64,000 nucleotides of DNA, taken from positions 124,001 to 188,000 of the forward strand of contig NZ_JAPDPF010000007.1 of assembly GCF_026283925.1 (NCBI RefSeq), in the 5' to 3' direction. Shown here in pieces: positions 29,050-40,650 of the stretch. This DNA comes from Dyella halodurans (lineage in GTDB: Bacteria; Pseudomonadota; Gammaproteobacteria; Xanthomonadales; Rhodanobacteraceae). Made by a program: the position numbers and the translations under genes. Each line of letters opens with the position of its first letter. The first letter of the stretch is position 1. The notes beneath the pieces are model-generated. The model did not search any database. It was not told where the DNA came from and saw only the letters and a list, made by a program, of their open reading frames with translations.

Positions 29050-30858
29050 GTGAACGCGGTCGTTGCGACAGAAATCCGTCCGGCATCCATGGACAGCGAA
29101 AGGCTGTCGGCGCTGGAGCGGCTGGCCGAAGGCCTCGGTCCGGCCGAGCTCTACTGGGTCGCCGCCTGGAGCGCCGCCCGGGCCGATCAGCTGCAACGAG
29201 GCCTTGTCGGCATCCAGGCAGCGCCGGCAAAGGCGGCCCATGATGCGCTGACCATCGTCTATGGCAGTCAGACCGGGCAGGCCAAGCGCATCGCCACCCA
29301 GCTCAGCGAACGGGCCGCGGCGGCAGGACTGTCCGTACGGCTGGTGCGGGCCGATGCTTATTCCCAGCGCGAGCTGGCGAAGGAGAAGCATCTCGTCGTC
29401 GTGATCAGCACCCAGGGCGACGCCGAGCCGCCGGATGATGCGCGTGGCCTGGTCGAATTCGTGCTGGGCAAGCGCGCGCCCAAGCTGGCGGGCCTGCGCT
29501 ACGCCGTGCTGGGCCTGGGCGATTCCAGTTATCCGCAATTCTGCGCCATCGGCCGCCAGCTCGACGAGCGTCTGGCCGAGCTTGGCGCCGCGCGCTTTGC
29601 GCCATTCGGCGAGGCCGATGTGGATATCGAGGCAGTCGCCGGGCCTTGGGCCGAACAGGCGCTCGAGCAGGCGAAGAAGCTGGTGGGCGCGCAGCCGCCG
29701 GCGGCGCGCGTGGCGACACTGCAACCCGTGCCCAGCCGGGCCACGCACTCGCGTGAACGCCCGTTTGCAGCATCCGTACTGGATAACCAGACGATCGTCG
29801 CGCGTGACGCCGCGCGCGATGTGCGGCACGTGGAATTGTCACTGGAAGGATCCGGCCTCAGCTATCAGCCCGGCGACGCCGTGGGCGTGTGGCCGCAGAA
29901 TCCACCCGGCCTGGTGCAGCAATGGCTGTCGCTGCTGCAGCTGGATGGCGAACAGCTGGCGAACCACGACGGGCGCAGCCTGCCGTTGCGCCAATGGCTG
30001 ACCAGCGAGCGCGAATTGACGCGGCTCAGTCGACCCCTCATCGCGGCCCTGGCCGACGCCAGCGGCGATGAAGGCCTGGCCCAGCTGTTGCGGCCGGATC
30101 AGTCGCGCGCCCTGGCGACCCTGCTCAGCGACCATCAGCCGATCGACCTGTGGCGGCGCCATCCGGCGGCCTGGTCGGCGGAAGAGCTGGTCGCCGCACT
30201 GCGCCCGTTGACGCCTCGGCTGTACTCGATTGCCTCGAGCCAGAAAGTCGTCGGTGACGAGGTTCATCTCACGGTCGCCACGGTGGACTACATCGCACAT
30301 GGCGAGCGGCACTGGGGCGCGGCTTCGTCCTTCATCTCTGCGGCCAACGACGAACGCCGCCTGCCCATCTATATCGAAGCGAACGAACGCTTTCGCCTGC
30401 CGAAGGACGATGCGCGCGACGTGATCATGATCGGTCCGGGTACCGGCGTGGCGCCGTTCCGGGCGTTCGTGCAGGAGCGCCGCGAGACCGGCGCACGCGG
30501 GCGCAACTGGTTGTTCTTCGGCAATCGCCATTTCACCAGCGAATTCCTCTACCAGCTGGAATGGCAGGCGGCCCTGCGCGATGGCTCGCTAAACCGCCTC
30601 GACCTGGCGTTCTCCCGCGATGGAGCGTCCAAGATTTACGTGCAACAACGACTGCGTGAGCAGGGTCGCGAGTTGTATGCGTGGCTGCAGGAAGGTGCGC
30701 ACTTGTATGTCTGCGGCGACGCGAACCACATGGCGAAGGATGTGCACGCGGCCCTGATCGACGTGGCGATCGCCCATGGTGGCCAAACGCCGGAACAGGC
30801 CAAGGAGTGGCTGGGCGAGCTTTTGCAACAGGGCCGTTATGCCCGGGACGTGTACTGA
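29050..30858 (+). CDS. cysJ: NADPH-sulfite reductase flavoprotein, alpha component
   Basis: A 602-residue protein. An N-terminal FMN flavodoxin domain (about 58-205; [20 protein letters not shown]) is followed by the FAD domain ([17 protein letters not shown]) and the NADPH domain ([33 protein letters not shown]), ending in the invariant ARDVY. The GTG at 29050 was chosen because AAAGGAAG precedes it by 5 nt. CysJ passes electrons from NADPH to CysI. It is divergent from the TauE-like exporter and separated from cysI by one base. Confidence 0.96.
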   Translation: MNAVVATEIRPASMDSERLSALERLAEGLGPAELYWVAAWSAARADQLQRGLVGIQAAPAKAAHDALTIVYGSQTGQAKRIATQLSERAAAAGLSVRLVRADAYSQRELAKEKHLVVVISTQGDAEPPDDARGLVEFVLGKRAPKLAGLRYAVLGLGDSSYPQFCAIGRQLDERLAELGAARFAPFGEADVDIEAVAGPWAEQALEQAKKLVGAQPPAARVATLQPVPSRATHSRERPFAASVLDNQTIVARDAARDVRHVELSLEGSGLSYQPGDAVGVWPQNPPGLVQQWLSLLQLDGEQLANHDGRSLPLRQWLTSERELTRLSRPLIAALADASGDEGLAQLLRPDQSRALATLLSDHQPIDLWRRHPAAWSAEELVAALRPLTPRLYSIASSQKVVGDEVHLTVATVDYIAHGERHWGAASSFISAANDERRLPIYIEANERFRLPKDDARDVIMIGPGTGVAPFRAFVQERRETGARGRNWLFFGNRHFTSEFLYQLEWQAALRDGSLNRLDLAFSRDGASKIYVQQRLREQGRELYAWLQEGAHLYVCGDANHMAKDVHAALIDVAIAHGGQTPEQAKEWLGELLQQGRYARDVY

Positions 30859-30859
30859 G

Positions 30860-32554
30860 ATGACGACGCCACCTTCGGACCTCGAACGCATCAAGGCCGC
30901 CAGCCGCTTCCTGCGCGGTGGCATTGCGGAAGGCCTGCGTGATCCGATCACCAATGCCATCAGCGACGACGACAACAAATTGCTGAAGTTCCACGGCAGC
31001 TACCTGCAGGATGATCGCGACCTGCGCGACGAGCGTCGTCGCCAGAAGCTCGAGCCCGCGTATTCCTTCATGCTGCGCGCGCGCCTGCCATCCGGCGTGG
31101 TGACGCCTGCGCAATGGCTGGTCTATGACCAGTTGGCGCGCGACTACGCCAACGGCACCCTGCGCATCACCACGCGCCAGACCTTCCAGTGGCACGGCAT
31201 CATCAAGCACAACCTGAAGCCGACGATTGCGGCCATCCACGCCTCCTTGGCCAGCACCATCGCCGCCTGCGGCGATGTCGTGCGCAACGTGGTGAGCACG
31301 CCGAACCCGGTCGAATCTTCGGCGCATGCGCTCGCTCATGCCTGGGCTGCGCGGCTTTCCGACGAGTTGGCGCCGCGCACGCGGGCCTATCATGAGATCT
31401 GGCTCGACGGTGAGCCGCTGGTGGATGAACCGAAACAGGAAGAACCGCTGTACGGGGCGACCTATCTCCCGCGCAAATTCAAGATCGGTCTGGCGATTCC
31501 GCCGCTGAACGATATCGATGTGTTCGCGCAGGACCTGGGACTCATCGCCATCATCGAAGCGGGCGAGCTGCAAGGCTTCAACGTGGCGGTAGGCGGTGGC
31601 ATGGGTGCGACGCACGGCGATCCCAGCACCTATCCGCGGCTGGCCAGCGTGATCGGCTTTGTCAGGGCCGAGCAGTTGTTCGAAGTGGCCGAAGCCGTAG
31701 TCGCCGTCCAGCGCGACTGGGGCAATCGCAGCGAGCGCAAGCACGCCCGCCTGAAGTACACCATCGATCATCGCGGCCTGGACGCGTTCAAGGCCGAGGT
31801 GGAGGCGCGGCTTGGCTTTGCGCTGCTGCCCGAACGCCCGTATCAGTTCGACCATAACGGCGATCGCTACGGGTGGATCGAAGGCTCCGACGGCCGCTGG
31901 CATCTGACGCTGCATATCGAGGCGGGTCGGCTGGCCGACGTCGGCGAGCGCCGTTGGCTCACCGGCCTGCGTGAACTGGCGAAAGTACACGAAGGCGATT
32001 TCCGGCTCACCTGCAATCAGAACGTGATCATCGCCAACGTGGCCGCCGAGCAGCGCGCGCGCATCGACGCCATCGTCGAGGCGCATGGGCTGGATGGCTA
32101 CCATCGGCAGAGCGGTATCCGCCGTCATGCGGTGGCCTGCGTGGCGCTGCCGACCTGCGGATTGGCGATGGCGGAGGCCGAGCGGTACCTGCCGGACCTG
32201 TTGCCCAAGCTTGAGGCCCTGCTGGAAACCCACGGCCTCGCCGATGCACCGATCCTGCTGCGCCTGTCCGGCTGCCCGAATGGCTGCTCGAGGCCTTACC
32301 TCGGTGAAATCGCCCTGGTCGGGCGTGGGCCGGGCCGCTATGACTTGCGGCTGGGTGCGGATTTTCGTGGGCAGCGGCTCAACCAGACCTATCGCGAGAA
32401 TGTCGACGAGCAGGCTATCCTCGAAGCGCTGTCACCGCTGTTCGCGAGTTATGCGGCGCGGCGCGCGCCGGGTGAGCATTTTGGCGACTTCCTGCTGCGT
32501 ACAGGTGTCGTCGATACCGCGTCACGGCGGATCCCAGTGGAGCTGGTGGCATGA
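30860..32554 (+). CDS. cysI: Sulfite reductase hemoprotein, beta component
   Basis: A 564-residue siroheme/[4Fe-4S] protein. The four cluster cysteines are C427, C433, C472 and C476 ([15 protein letters not shown]), with the same 6/39/4 spacing as E. coli CysI. Duplicated ferredoxin-like half-domains are evident ([30 protein letters not shown]). It reduces sulfite to sulfide with six electrons from CysJ. The siroheme would be provided by CysG encoded 4 kb downstream. Its stop overlaps the cysH start by 4 nt. Confidence 0.97.
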   Translation: MTTPPSDLERIKAASRFLRGGIAEGLRDPITNAISDDDNKLLKFHGSYLQDDRDLRDERRRQKLEPAYSFMLRARLPSGVVTPAQWLVYDQLARDYANGTLRITTRQTFQWHGIIKHNLKPTIAAIHASLASTIAACGDVVRNVVSTPNPVESSAHALAHAWAARLSDELAPRTRAYHEIWLDGEPLVDEPKQEEPLYGATYLPRKFKIGLAIPPLNDIDVFAQDLGLIAIIEAGELQGFNVAVGGGMGATHGDPSTYPRLASVIGFVRAEQLFEVAEAVVAVQRDWGNRSERKHARLKYTIDHRGLDAFKAEVEARLGFALLPERPYQFDHNGDRYGWIEGSDGRWHLTLHIEAGRLADVGERRWLTGLRELAKVHEGDFRLTCNQNVIIANVAAEQRARIDAIVEAHGLDGYHRQSGIRRHAVACVALPTCGLAMAEAERYLPDLLPKLEALLETHGLADAPILLRLSGCPNGCSRPYLGEIALVGRGPGRYDLRLGADFRGQRLNQTYRENVDEQAILEALSPLFASYAARRAPGEHFGDFLLRTGVVDTASRRIPVELVA

Positions 32555-33273
32555 ACGAGGCGCTGCTCAAGGATGCACAGCATGATCCGGCAGCACTGGA
32601 AATCCTGAACCAGTGGCTCGAAACGCTCAGTGCGGAAGAGCGTGTGGCCTGGGCGCTCGAATACTCCGCTGGCACGCACGTGCTCTCATCGAGCTTCGGG
32701 GCGCAAGCGGCCGTGTCCCTGCATCTGCTGACACGGCAGCAACCCGCGTTGCCGGTGGTGCTCATCGACACGGGTTACCTTTTTCCCGAGACCTATCGCT
32801 TTATCGACGAACTGCGCGATCGCCTGTCCTTGAATCTCAGGATCTATAGCGCGCCGCAAAGCGCCGCGTGGATGGAAGCGCGCGAAGGTCGCCTGTGGGA
32901 ACAGGGTATTGCGGGGATCGACCGCTACAACCAGCTGCGCAAGGTGGAGCCCATGCAGAGGGCGTTGAGCGAACTGAAGGCAGGCACCTGGTTCGCCGGA
33001 CTTCGGCGCAGCCAGGCGCGAACGCGCGCCGCCATTCATGTCGCCGAGCGCCGCGACGGCCGCTGGAAGTTTCATCCCATCGCCGACTGGACCGACCGCG
33101 ATGTGGGCCAGTACCTGCGCCGCCACGACCTGCCTTATCACCCGCTGTGGGACCAGGGCTACATCTCGATTGGCGATGTGCACACCACGCATCGATGGGA
33201 GCCCGGCGCGGATCTCGACTCGACGCGCTTCTTCGGCCTCAAGCGCGAGTGCGGACTGCACGGCCTCACCTGA
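32551..33273 (+). CDS. cysH: Phosphoadenosine phosphosulfate (PAPS) reductase
   Basis: A 240-residue PAPS reductase. The P-loop-like [31 protein letters not shown] and the C-terminal KRECGLH (catalytic cysteine) are all present. The paired cysteines that bind [4Fe-4S] in APS reductases are missing, so it is the thioredoxin-dependent PAPS type, in agreement with the APS kinase encoded next. It reduces PAPS to sulfite and adenosine 3',5'-bisphosphate. The ATG overlaps cysI by 4 nt. Confidence 0.96.
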   Translation: MNEALLKDAQHDPAALEILNQWLETLSAEERVAWALEYSAGTHVLSSSFGAQAAVSLHLLTRQQPALPVVLIDTGYLFPETYRFIDELRDRLSLNLRIYSAPQSAAWMEAREGRLWEQGIAGIDRYNQLRKVEPMQRALSELKAGTWFAGLRRSQARTRAAIHVAERRDGRWKFHPIADWTDRDVGQYLRRHDLPYHPLWDQGYISIGDVHTTHRWEPGADLDSTRFFGLKRECGLHGLT

Positions 33274-33343
33274 TCCGCCGACACCCCATGATTTACTCCA
33301 GCGTCCTGCGCTGGCCGCTACCCCGATCAAACAAGAAAACACC

Positions 33344-35113
33344 ATGAGCCAGAGCGCTGTTGCCCAAGCCAATGTTTCCTCACCCGGACACCTTGAAGAC
33401 CATCAACTGATTTCCCCGCACGGCGGCGTACTCAAGGAGTTGTACCTGTCGCCTGTGGAGGCCGAGCTGCTGAAGCACCGCAGCGCCGGACTGCCGGGCG
33501 TTGACCTCGACACCCGCCAGCTGTGCGATCTCGAATTGCTTTTGAATGGTGCATTTTCGCCGCTGGAAGGGTTTCTCACCCAGGCTGACTACGATCGGGT
33601 GGTCGACGAGCTGCGCCTGGCCGACGGCACGCTGTGGCCGATACCCATCACACTGGACGTCAGCGAGGACTTCGCCGCGCGGCTCGCGCCGGGCAGTGAG
33701 GTGGCCCTGCGCGACAGCCAGGGCGTGCCGCTGGCCGTGCTGACCGTGGAGGACATTTATCGGCCCGACCGCGAGCATGAGGCCTTGCGCGTCTTCGGCA
33801 CCACCGACCGCACGCATCCTGGCGTGGCGGAGTTGCTGGAACGCTATCGTCCGGTGAACCTCGGTGGCTGTGTGCGTGGCATCCAGGCGCCCGCGCATTA
33901 CGACTTCGCGGAGTTGCGCGACACGCCCCGCCGATTGCGCGAATGGTTCGAGGCGAACGGCTGGTACCGCATCGTCGCATTCCAGACGCGCAACCCGATG
34001 CATCGTGCCCATCGCGAACTGACCCTGCGCGCGGCCCAACAGGTGGGGGCGAAGCTGCTGTTGCAGCCCTCGGTGGGGCGCACCAAGCCGGGCGATATCG
34101 ATCATTTCACCCGCGTGCGCTGCTATCAGGCCTTGCTGCCGCAATATCCGGCGCACAGCGCGCGGCTTTCGCTGCTGCCTTTGGCCATGCGCATGGGCGG
34201 CCCACGCGAGGCGCTATGGCACGCCATCATCCGCAAGAACTACGGCGCCAGCCATTTCATCGTGGGGCGCGATCACGCCGGCCCCGGCAAGGACGCCAGC
34301 GGCAAGCCGTTCTATGGTCCCTTCGACGCACAGCATCTGCTGGAGCGTCACCAGGACGAGCTGGGCATTCGTATCGTGCCGTTCCCGGCCATGGTGTATG
34401 TGGCGAACCGCGATACCTACCTGCCGTCCACCGAAGTGCAGTCCGACGACGAAGTGCGCGATATCTCCGGCACCCAGCTACGCCAGCATCTGCAGGAAGG
34501 CAGCGAGATCCCCTCATGGTTCAGCTTCCCCGAGGTGGTGCAGATTCTGCGCGAACGGCATCCCGCCGAAGCGACGCGTGGCTTTGCGCTGTTCTTCACC
34601 GGACTCTCCGGCGCGGGCAAGTCCACCATTGCCCAGGCGGTGGTGGCACAGCTGCTGGAAAGGACCAGCCGCGCGGTCACCGTGCTCGACGGCGACGAGG
34701 TGCGCAAGCATCTGTCGAAGGGGCTCGGTTTTTCGCGCGAGGATCGCGTCGCCAACGTGACGCGCATCGGCTACGTCGCGAGTGAGATCGTGCGTCATGG
34801 CGGCATCGCGGTGTGCGCGCCGATTGCACCTTACGCGGACTCGCGCGCCCAGGCGCGCACGCTGGTGGAAGAGCATGGCGACTTCATCGAAATCCATGTC
34901 GCCACGTCGCTGGAAGTGTGCGAGGCGCGCGATCGGAAAGGTCTCTACGCGCAGGCACGTGCCGGTACCATCACCCACTTCACCGGCATCAGTGACCCCT
35001 ACGAAGCACCGGAACAACCCGAGCTTCGTGTGGACGGCAACGCCGCTGAGCCATTGGTGCTGGCCCGCCATATCGTGTCGCTGCTGCAACAGCGGGGCTT
35101 GCTGGGAAACTGA
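33344..35113 (+). CDS. Bifunctional ATP sulfurylase / APS kinase (Sat-CysC fusion)
   Basis: A 589-residue fusion. Residues about 20-400 form a monomer-type ATP sulfurylase with QTRNPMHRAHREL (from 214), VGRDHAGPG and SGTQLRQHLQEG. Residues about 415-585 form an APS kinase with P-loop GLSGAGKST (about 420-428), LDGDEVR, and RDRKGLYAQARAG. It activates sulfate to APS and then to PAPS, feeding CysH. Most gammaproteobacteria use the heterodimeric CysDN (CysN often fused to CysC) instead; no cysD or cysN is in the cluster. The start lies 70 bp after cysH. Confidence 0.95.
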   Translation: MSQSAVAQANVSSPGHLEDHQLISPHGGVLKELYLSPVEAELLKHRSAGLPGVDLDTRQLCDLELLLNGAFSPLEGFLTQADYDRVVDELRLADGTLWPIPITLDVSEDFAARLAPGSEVALRDSQGVPLAVLTVEDIYRPDREHEALRVFGTTDRTHPGVAELLERYRPVNLGGCVRGIQAPAHYDFAELRDTPRRLREWFEANGWYRIVAFQTRNPMHRAHRELTLRAAQQVGAKLLLQPSVGRTKPGDIDHFTRVRCYQALLPQYPAHSARLSLLPLAMRMGGPREALWHAIIRKNYGASHFIVGRDHAGPGKDASGKPFYGPFDAQHLLERHQDELGIRIVPFPAMVYVANRDTYLPSTEVQSDDEVRDISGTQLRQHLQEGSEIPSWFSFPEVVQILRERHPAEATRGFALFFTGLSGAGKSTIAQAVVAQLLERTSRAVTVLDGDEVRKHLSKGLGFSREDRVANVTRIGYVASEIVRHGGIAVCAPIAPYADSRAQARTLVEEHGDFIEIHVATSLEVCEARDRKGLYAQARAGTITHFTGISDPYEAPEQPELRVDGNAAEPLVLARHIVSLLQQRGLLGN

Positions 35114-35133
35114 GGGCTGACCCGCGCCAGGCG

Positions 35134-35164
35134 CCGGGGAAGGTCGGCATGGACCATTCCCCGG
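35134..35164. terminator. Stem-loop between the sat-cysC fusion and cysB
   Basis: CCGGGGAA (35134-35141) pairs with TTCCCCGG (35157-35164), with GGTC/GACC extending the stem inward. It lies between convergent genes. It lacks a clear T-tract, so termination efficiency is uncertain. Confidence 0.55.
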
Positions 35165-35170
35165 GGCTGT

Positions 35171-36190
35171 TCAATGCGCCTCGACTACCGGCTCCACCAC
35201 CTTGCTCGGCACGCGTCGCTCACGCCAATGCGGTACGCCCGGCCAGTTCACGCTGCCGACGCCGGCGTTGGCCAAGGCGTTGCTGACCGCGCGACGTTCC
35301 AGATGTGGTGCGAATACGCCGATGAAATCGAGCGCGTATTCGCGCAGCACGCTCTCCTTGCGCAGCACGATCCAGGTGATGCACGGCGCGAACAGGTGAT
35401 CGGCGCTCAGCTGGCGCAGATCCGTGTCGTGTTCCGGCTGGAATGCCATCTCCGCCAGCACGCCAATGCCCAGGCCTTCGCGCACGTATGTCTTGATCAG
35501 GTCGGCGTCACTGGCCGTCATGGCAATCTGTGGTTGCAAGTTGGCTGCGTGGAAAGCCCGGGTCAGCGACGAATCCGGCTTGAGCGACGAGTCATAGCTG
35601 ATCAGCGGTAGCGCGGCCAGTTGTTCCAGCGTGGGTGGTCGGTTGCGCCGGGCCAGCGGGTGATCGTGCGGTGCCACCACGATGCGATTCCAGCGATAAG
35701 CGGGCAGGGCGATGCCACTCGGCGGGGGAGCGCCCGCCGTGGTGCTGACAATGGCCAGGTCGACAAGGCCGCCTTCTAGCAGGGAAATGACGTCCGAGTC
35801 GCTGACCGGCTGCAGGTGCACGCTCACCTGCGGATAGCTGCGGCTCAGCGCCGCCACGGCGCCGGGCAGGGCAAAGCGCGCCTGGGTATGCGTGGTGGCG
35901 ATGCGCAAGGTGCCGTGCGCCTCGTTGCGAAGATTGGCGGCGATGGAACGGATATTGGCCGCTTCGGCCAGGATCGTGCGCGCGCGCTCAAGCACCTGGG
36001 TGCCTGCGTGGGTGATCGCATGCAGGCTGCGACCCTTGCGGTGGAACAGCTGGAAGCCCAGCTCGTCCTCAAGCTGCCGCAGCAGCTTGCTCAAGCCCGG
36101 CTGGGTGGCGTGCACCCGCTCGGCCGCGAGCGTGATGTTGAGTCCGGCGTCGGCAATGGCGACCAGATAGCGCAATTGGGTAAGAGTCAT
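35171..36190 (-). CDS. cysB: LysR-type regulator of cysteine biosynthesis, CysB
   Basis: A 339-residue LysR-family protein. The N-terminal winged helix-turn-helix (MTLTQLRYLVAIADAGLNIT; ATQPGLSKLLRQLEDELGFQLFHRKGRS) is followed by a CysB-type effector domain (IATTHTQARFALPGAV; THTQARY-like is a CysB/Cbl hallmark; TASDADLIKTYVREGLGIGVL). CysB activates sulfate assimilation genes in response to N-acetylserine or O-acetylserine. It lies inside the cluster, convergent with the sulfurylase gene and divergent from cysG. Confidence 0.92.
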   Translation of the reverse strand: MTLTQLRYLVAIADAGLNITLAAERVHATQPGLSKLLRQLEDELGFQLFHRKGRSLHAITHAGTQVLERARTILAEAANIRSIAANLRNEAHGTLRIATTHTQARFALPGAVAALSRSYPQVSVHLQPVSDSDVISLLEGGLVDLAIVSTTAGAPPPSGIALPAYRWNRIVVAPHDHPLARRNRPPTLEQLAALPLISYDSSLKPDSSLTRAFHAANLQPQIAMTASDADLIKTYVREGLGIGVLAEMAFQPEHDTDLRQLSADHLFAPCITWIVLRKESVLREYALDFIGVFAPHLERRAVSNALANAGVGSVNWPGVPHWRERRVPSKVVEPVVEAH

Positions 36191-36359
36191 GGCGTGGGTT
36201 CCGCAGGCGATCGAGAAGATGGTGGCTCGGGCTCGCAGGGCGGATACATCGCATCACGCGGCGCGACACGGACCGCTCGCGCTGGCAGCGGGTGACATCG
36301 ATGCTGATGGCTTTGCGATGGTGGTCCAAGGCGCTTCCGCGTCGGTTCTGATGGTTAAT

Positions 36360-36502
36360 TAGACGTCTATACAGCGGTTGTTGCGTTGCGTCAATGCTTT
36401 TGGCGCGGCAGCCGGGACTTATAACCGGCGGGCATATCGGTGGACGCACAAATCATTTGTGCGTCGGCGGGTGCTTGCCTAGCGTGGGTCGGAGCGCTAG
36501 GC
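36360..36502 (+). promoter_or_regulatory. Structured control region upstream of cysG
   Basis: The 340-bp gap between cysB and cysG holds a perfect palindrome TAGACGTCTA (36360-36369) and a possible promoter TTTGGC-16 bp-TATAAC (36398-36425). Two stems follow: GACGCACAAA/TTTGTGCGTC (36443-36452 / 36456-36465) and GCCTAGCG/CGCTAGGC (36477-36484 / 36495-36502). The stems would lie in the cysG leader. The palindrome is a possible CysB or other operator. The part from 36191 to 36359 shows nothing I can assign. Confidence 0.4.
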
Positions 36503-36530
36503 GCTTCCCCCTGACGGAGCCTGTGGATCG

Positions 36531-37967
36531 ATGAAGCTGTACCCCTTGTTCGCGGATCTCTCCGGGCGCCCGGCCTTGGTGGTTGGCGGCGGCGCGGTCG
36601 GCGAACGCAAGGCGGCTGCGCTGCTGGAGGCGGGAGCGCGCGTGACGGTGGGTGCTCCCAGGCTCAGTCCCGGCTTGCAGGCGTGGGTGGATCAGGGGCG
36701 CATCGAATGGCGCGCGGGCAGCTTCGAGGAAGCCTGGCTCGACGATGCCTGGCTGGTGATTGCCGCCACCGATGATCCAGCCCTGCACACGCGGATCGCC
36801 GCGTTGGCCGAGGCGCGGCGCCTGCTCGTCAACGTGGTCGACGATGCGGCCTTGTCGAGTTTTCATGTGCCGGCGGTGATCGATCGCGCCCCGGTGACCA
36901 TCGCCATTTCTTCCGGTGGCCACGCCCCCATGCTGGCGCGTCTGCTGCGCGAGCGACTGGAGGTATTGATTGATCCAGTGATCGGTCCCTTGGCTTCGCT
37001 GCTGGCCGCCATGCGTTCGCGCATCCGCGCGCGTCTGCCGGACCTGGCGGCGCGGCGGCGGTTCTACGATCAATTGTTCAGCAGTCCCGTACCGGGTCTG
37101 CTGCGAAGGCAACAGCCGGCGCTGGCCGAGACCGCGGTGAAACGCCTGCTGGATGCGACCAGCGCCAGTCCTGCCGGATCCGTGGTGCTGCTGGGCGCGG
37201 GCACGGGTGATCCCGGCCTGCTCACCTTGCGCGGCTTGCGTGCGCTCAACGAGGCCGACGTGATCCTGCACGACCGGCTGGTCAGTGCCGAGGTGCTCGC
37301 CTTGGCGCGTCGCGACGCCGAACGCATCGAAGTGGCCAAGCAGGCCGGCAACCATCACACCACCCAGGCCCAGATCCATGCGCTGATGCTGGAGCATGCC
37401 AGGGCGGGCCGCCGTGTCGTGCGGCTCAAGGGCGGCGATCCCTTCGTGTTCGGGCGCGGCGGCGAAGAGCTGGAGTTCCTGCAGGGACACGGCATTGCCT
37501 ACGAAGTGGTTCCCGGCATCACGGCGGCATTGGCCTGCGCGGCCTACGCCGGGATTCCGCTGACCCATCGCGACCATGCCCAGTCGGTGCGCCTGGTCAC
37601 GGCGCATTGCCAGGGATCGATCGACACGCTTGATTGGCAGGCGCTGGCGCAGGAGCGGCAGACGCTGGCCGTCTATATGGGAACCAGTGAATTGCCCGGG
37701 TTGCAGCAACGCCTGATCGCGCATGGCCGGGCCGGAACGACGCCGTTTGCGATCATCGAAAACGGCTCGCGCCCCGAGCAGCGCGTGATCACCGGTACTT
37801 TGTCGACCCTGGTCGAGCGCGCCACCGGCTACGACGTGCGCTCGCCCGCCTTGCTGATCATCGGCGAGGTCGCGGCGCTTGCCCCGACGCTCGCATGGTT
37901 TGGCCGTCCGCCGCTGGGAGCCGCGCTTCCGGTATCGTCGCCCGAGCCCGAGGCGCTGACCGCTTGA
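36531..37967 (+). CDS. cysG: Siroheme synthase CysG (multifunctional)
   Basis: A 478-residue fusion. The N-terminal precorrin-2 dehydrogenase/ferrochelatase part (about 1-210) has the NAD site [20 protein letters not shown] and [18 protein letters not shown]. The C-terminal uroporphyrinogen-III C-methyltransferase part (about 215-465) has [35 protein letters not shown] and [20 protein letters not shown]. It makes siroheme from uroporphyrinogen III, the cofactor of CysI. It is divergent from cysB and followed by cysK after 88 bp. Confidence 0.96.
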   Translation: MKLYPLFADLSGRPALVVGGGAVGERKAAALLEAGARVTVGAPRLSPGLQAWVDQGRIEWRAGSFEEAWLDDAWLVIAATDDPALHTRIAALAEARRLLVNVVDDAALSSFHVPAVIDRAPVTIAISSGGHAPMLARLLRERLEVLIDPVIGPLASLLAAMRSRIRARLPDLAARRRFYDQLFSSPVPGLLRRQQPALAETAVKRLLDATSASPAGSVVLLGAGTGDPGLLTLRGLRALNEADVILHDRLVSAEVLALARRDAERIEVAKQAGNHHTTQAQIHALMLEHARAGRRVVRLKGGDPFVFGRGGEELEFLQGHGIAYEVVPGITAALACAAYAGIPLTHRDHAQSVRLVTAHCQGSIDTLDWQALAQERQTLAVYMGTSELPGLQQRLIAHGRAGTTPFAIIENGSRPEQRVITGTLSTLVERATGYDVRSPALLIIGEVAALAPTLAWFGRPPLGAALPVSSPEPEALTA

Positions 37968-38055
37968 CGTAACCTTTCCATGCGCCGGCGCACCATCGCG
38001 GGCGATTCTGCGCCTATCCGTACCCTCCTTTCATACCGTGCCACGGAGTGACCTC

Positions 38056-38997
38056 ATGATTTACGACAGCATTCTCGACACCATCGGTAATACGCCCATC
38101 GTGCGCATTCATCGACTGGCGCCGAAACACGTGACCCTGTACGTGAAGGTTGAGGCGTTCAATCCGGCCGGTTCGGTGAAGGACCGCCTGGCTTACGCCA
38201 TCATCATCGATGCGGAGCAGCGCGGCCTGCTGAAGCCGGGGCAAACGGTGGTCGAGGCCACCTCCGGCAATACGGGCGTGGCCCTGGCGGCCGTGTGCGC
38301 GGCGCGCGGCTATCCCTTCGTGGCGGTGATGACCGAGACGTTCTCCATCGAGCGACGCAAGCTGATTCGCGCCTACGGTGGCAAGGTGCTGCTGACGCCG
38401 GCGGCCGAACGCGGCAGCGGCATGGTGCGCAAGGCCAAGGAGCTGTCGGAGAAGCACGGTTGGTTCCTGGCGCGGCAATTCGAGAACGAGGCCAACCCGG
38501 CGTATCACCGCAACACGACGGCGCCGGAAATCCTGCGTGATTTCGCCGGTCGCCGGCTGGATTATTTCGTCACCGGCTGGGGCACCGGCGGCACCCTGAC
38601 CGGCGTGGGCGAGGTGCTGCGGGTGGCACGTCCCGAGGTGAAGCTGATTGCCAGCGAGCCGGCCGGTGCGGCACTGCTGACAGGCAACGAATGGCAGCCG
38701 CACAAGATCCAGGGCTGGACCCCGGACTTCGTGCCGGCCGTGCTCAACCGCGACGTGGTGCACCAGATCCTGCCGGTGGACGATGTGCTGGCGCGAGACA
38801 CCTCACGTGATCTGGCGCAGAAGGAAGGCATCTTCGTCGGCATCTCGGCCGGCGCCACGCTGGCGGCGGCACTCAAGGTCGCGAAGGACGCACCGGAAGG
38901 CTCGGTGCTGCTGGCCATGCTGCCCGATACGGGCGAGCGTTATCTGTCGACGTTCCTGTTCGAAGGCGTCAACGAAGGATCAGACGAAGTGGAGTAG
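38056..38997 (+). CDS. cysK: Cysteine synthase A, O-acetylserine sulfhydrylase
   Basis: A 313-residue PLP enzyme. The PLP lysine is K42 (NPAGSVKDR); the substrate loop TSGNTGVALA and the phosphate-binding GWGTGGTLTG are intact. It replaces the acetate of O-acetylserine with sulfide, the last step of the pathway encoded here. The ATG at 38056 follows CGGAGTGA. The downstream 173 bp before purB hold a repeat unit shared with 54940-55096. Confidence 0.95.
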   Translation: MIYDSILDTIGNTPIVRIHRLAPKHVTLYVKVEAFNPAGSVKDRLAYAIIIDAEQRGLLKPGQTVVEATSGNTGVALAAVCAARGYPFVAVMTETFSIERRKLIRAYGGKVLLTPAAERGSGMVRKAKELSEKHGWFLARQFENEANPAYHRNTTAPEILRDFAGRRLDYFVTGWGTGGTLTGVGEVLRVARPEVKLIASEPAGAALLTGNEWQPHKIQGWTPDFVPAVLNRDVVHQILPVDDVLARDTSRDLAQKEGIFVGISAGATLAAALKVAKDAPEGSVLLAMLPDTGERYLSTFLFEGVNEGSDEVE

Positions 38998-39005
38998 TGC
39001 TCCAG

Positions 39006-39162
39006 CTTCCTCTCCCCGTTGGGGAGAGGACTGAGGTGAGCCCCTAAAAGGGGGTAAAGGGAGGGTGCTCGCGGGAAGGTCTCAATAGAGCGCGCTTCGA
39101 GCATCTTCTGTTGCAAGATTGTCCCCTCACCCCAGCCCTCTCCCCGGAAGGGAGAGGGAGCA
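39006..39162. repeat. Convergent-junction repeat, copy A (about 157 bp)
   Basis: CCTCTCCCC/GGGGAGAGG forms a short hairpin at the left end (39009-39029). CCCTCACCCCAGCCCTCTCCCC with a second hairpin (CCCTCTCCC/GGGAGAGGG) forms the right end. Between them lie AGGGGGTAAAGGG, GGGTGCTCGCG, CGCGCTTCGA and TTGCAAGATTG. The same order with small changes occurs at 54940-55096. Both copies lie between convergently transcribed genes (here cysK and purB). Confidence 0.8.
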
Positions 39163-39170
39163 GTGCGGTT

Positions 39171-40619
<1,449 letters not shown>

Positions 40620-40650
40620 CTAACGGCGCCGGGCCTATAGTGCCCCCAAC

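Noticed and set aside
36360-36530. SAM or other known riboswitch before cysG
   Set aside because: The hairpins lack the conserved cores of SAM, cobalamin or other riboswitches that I can recognise; listed only as a structured leader.
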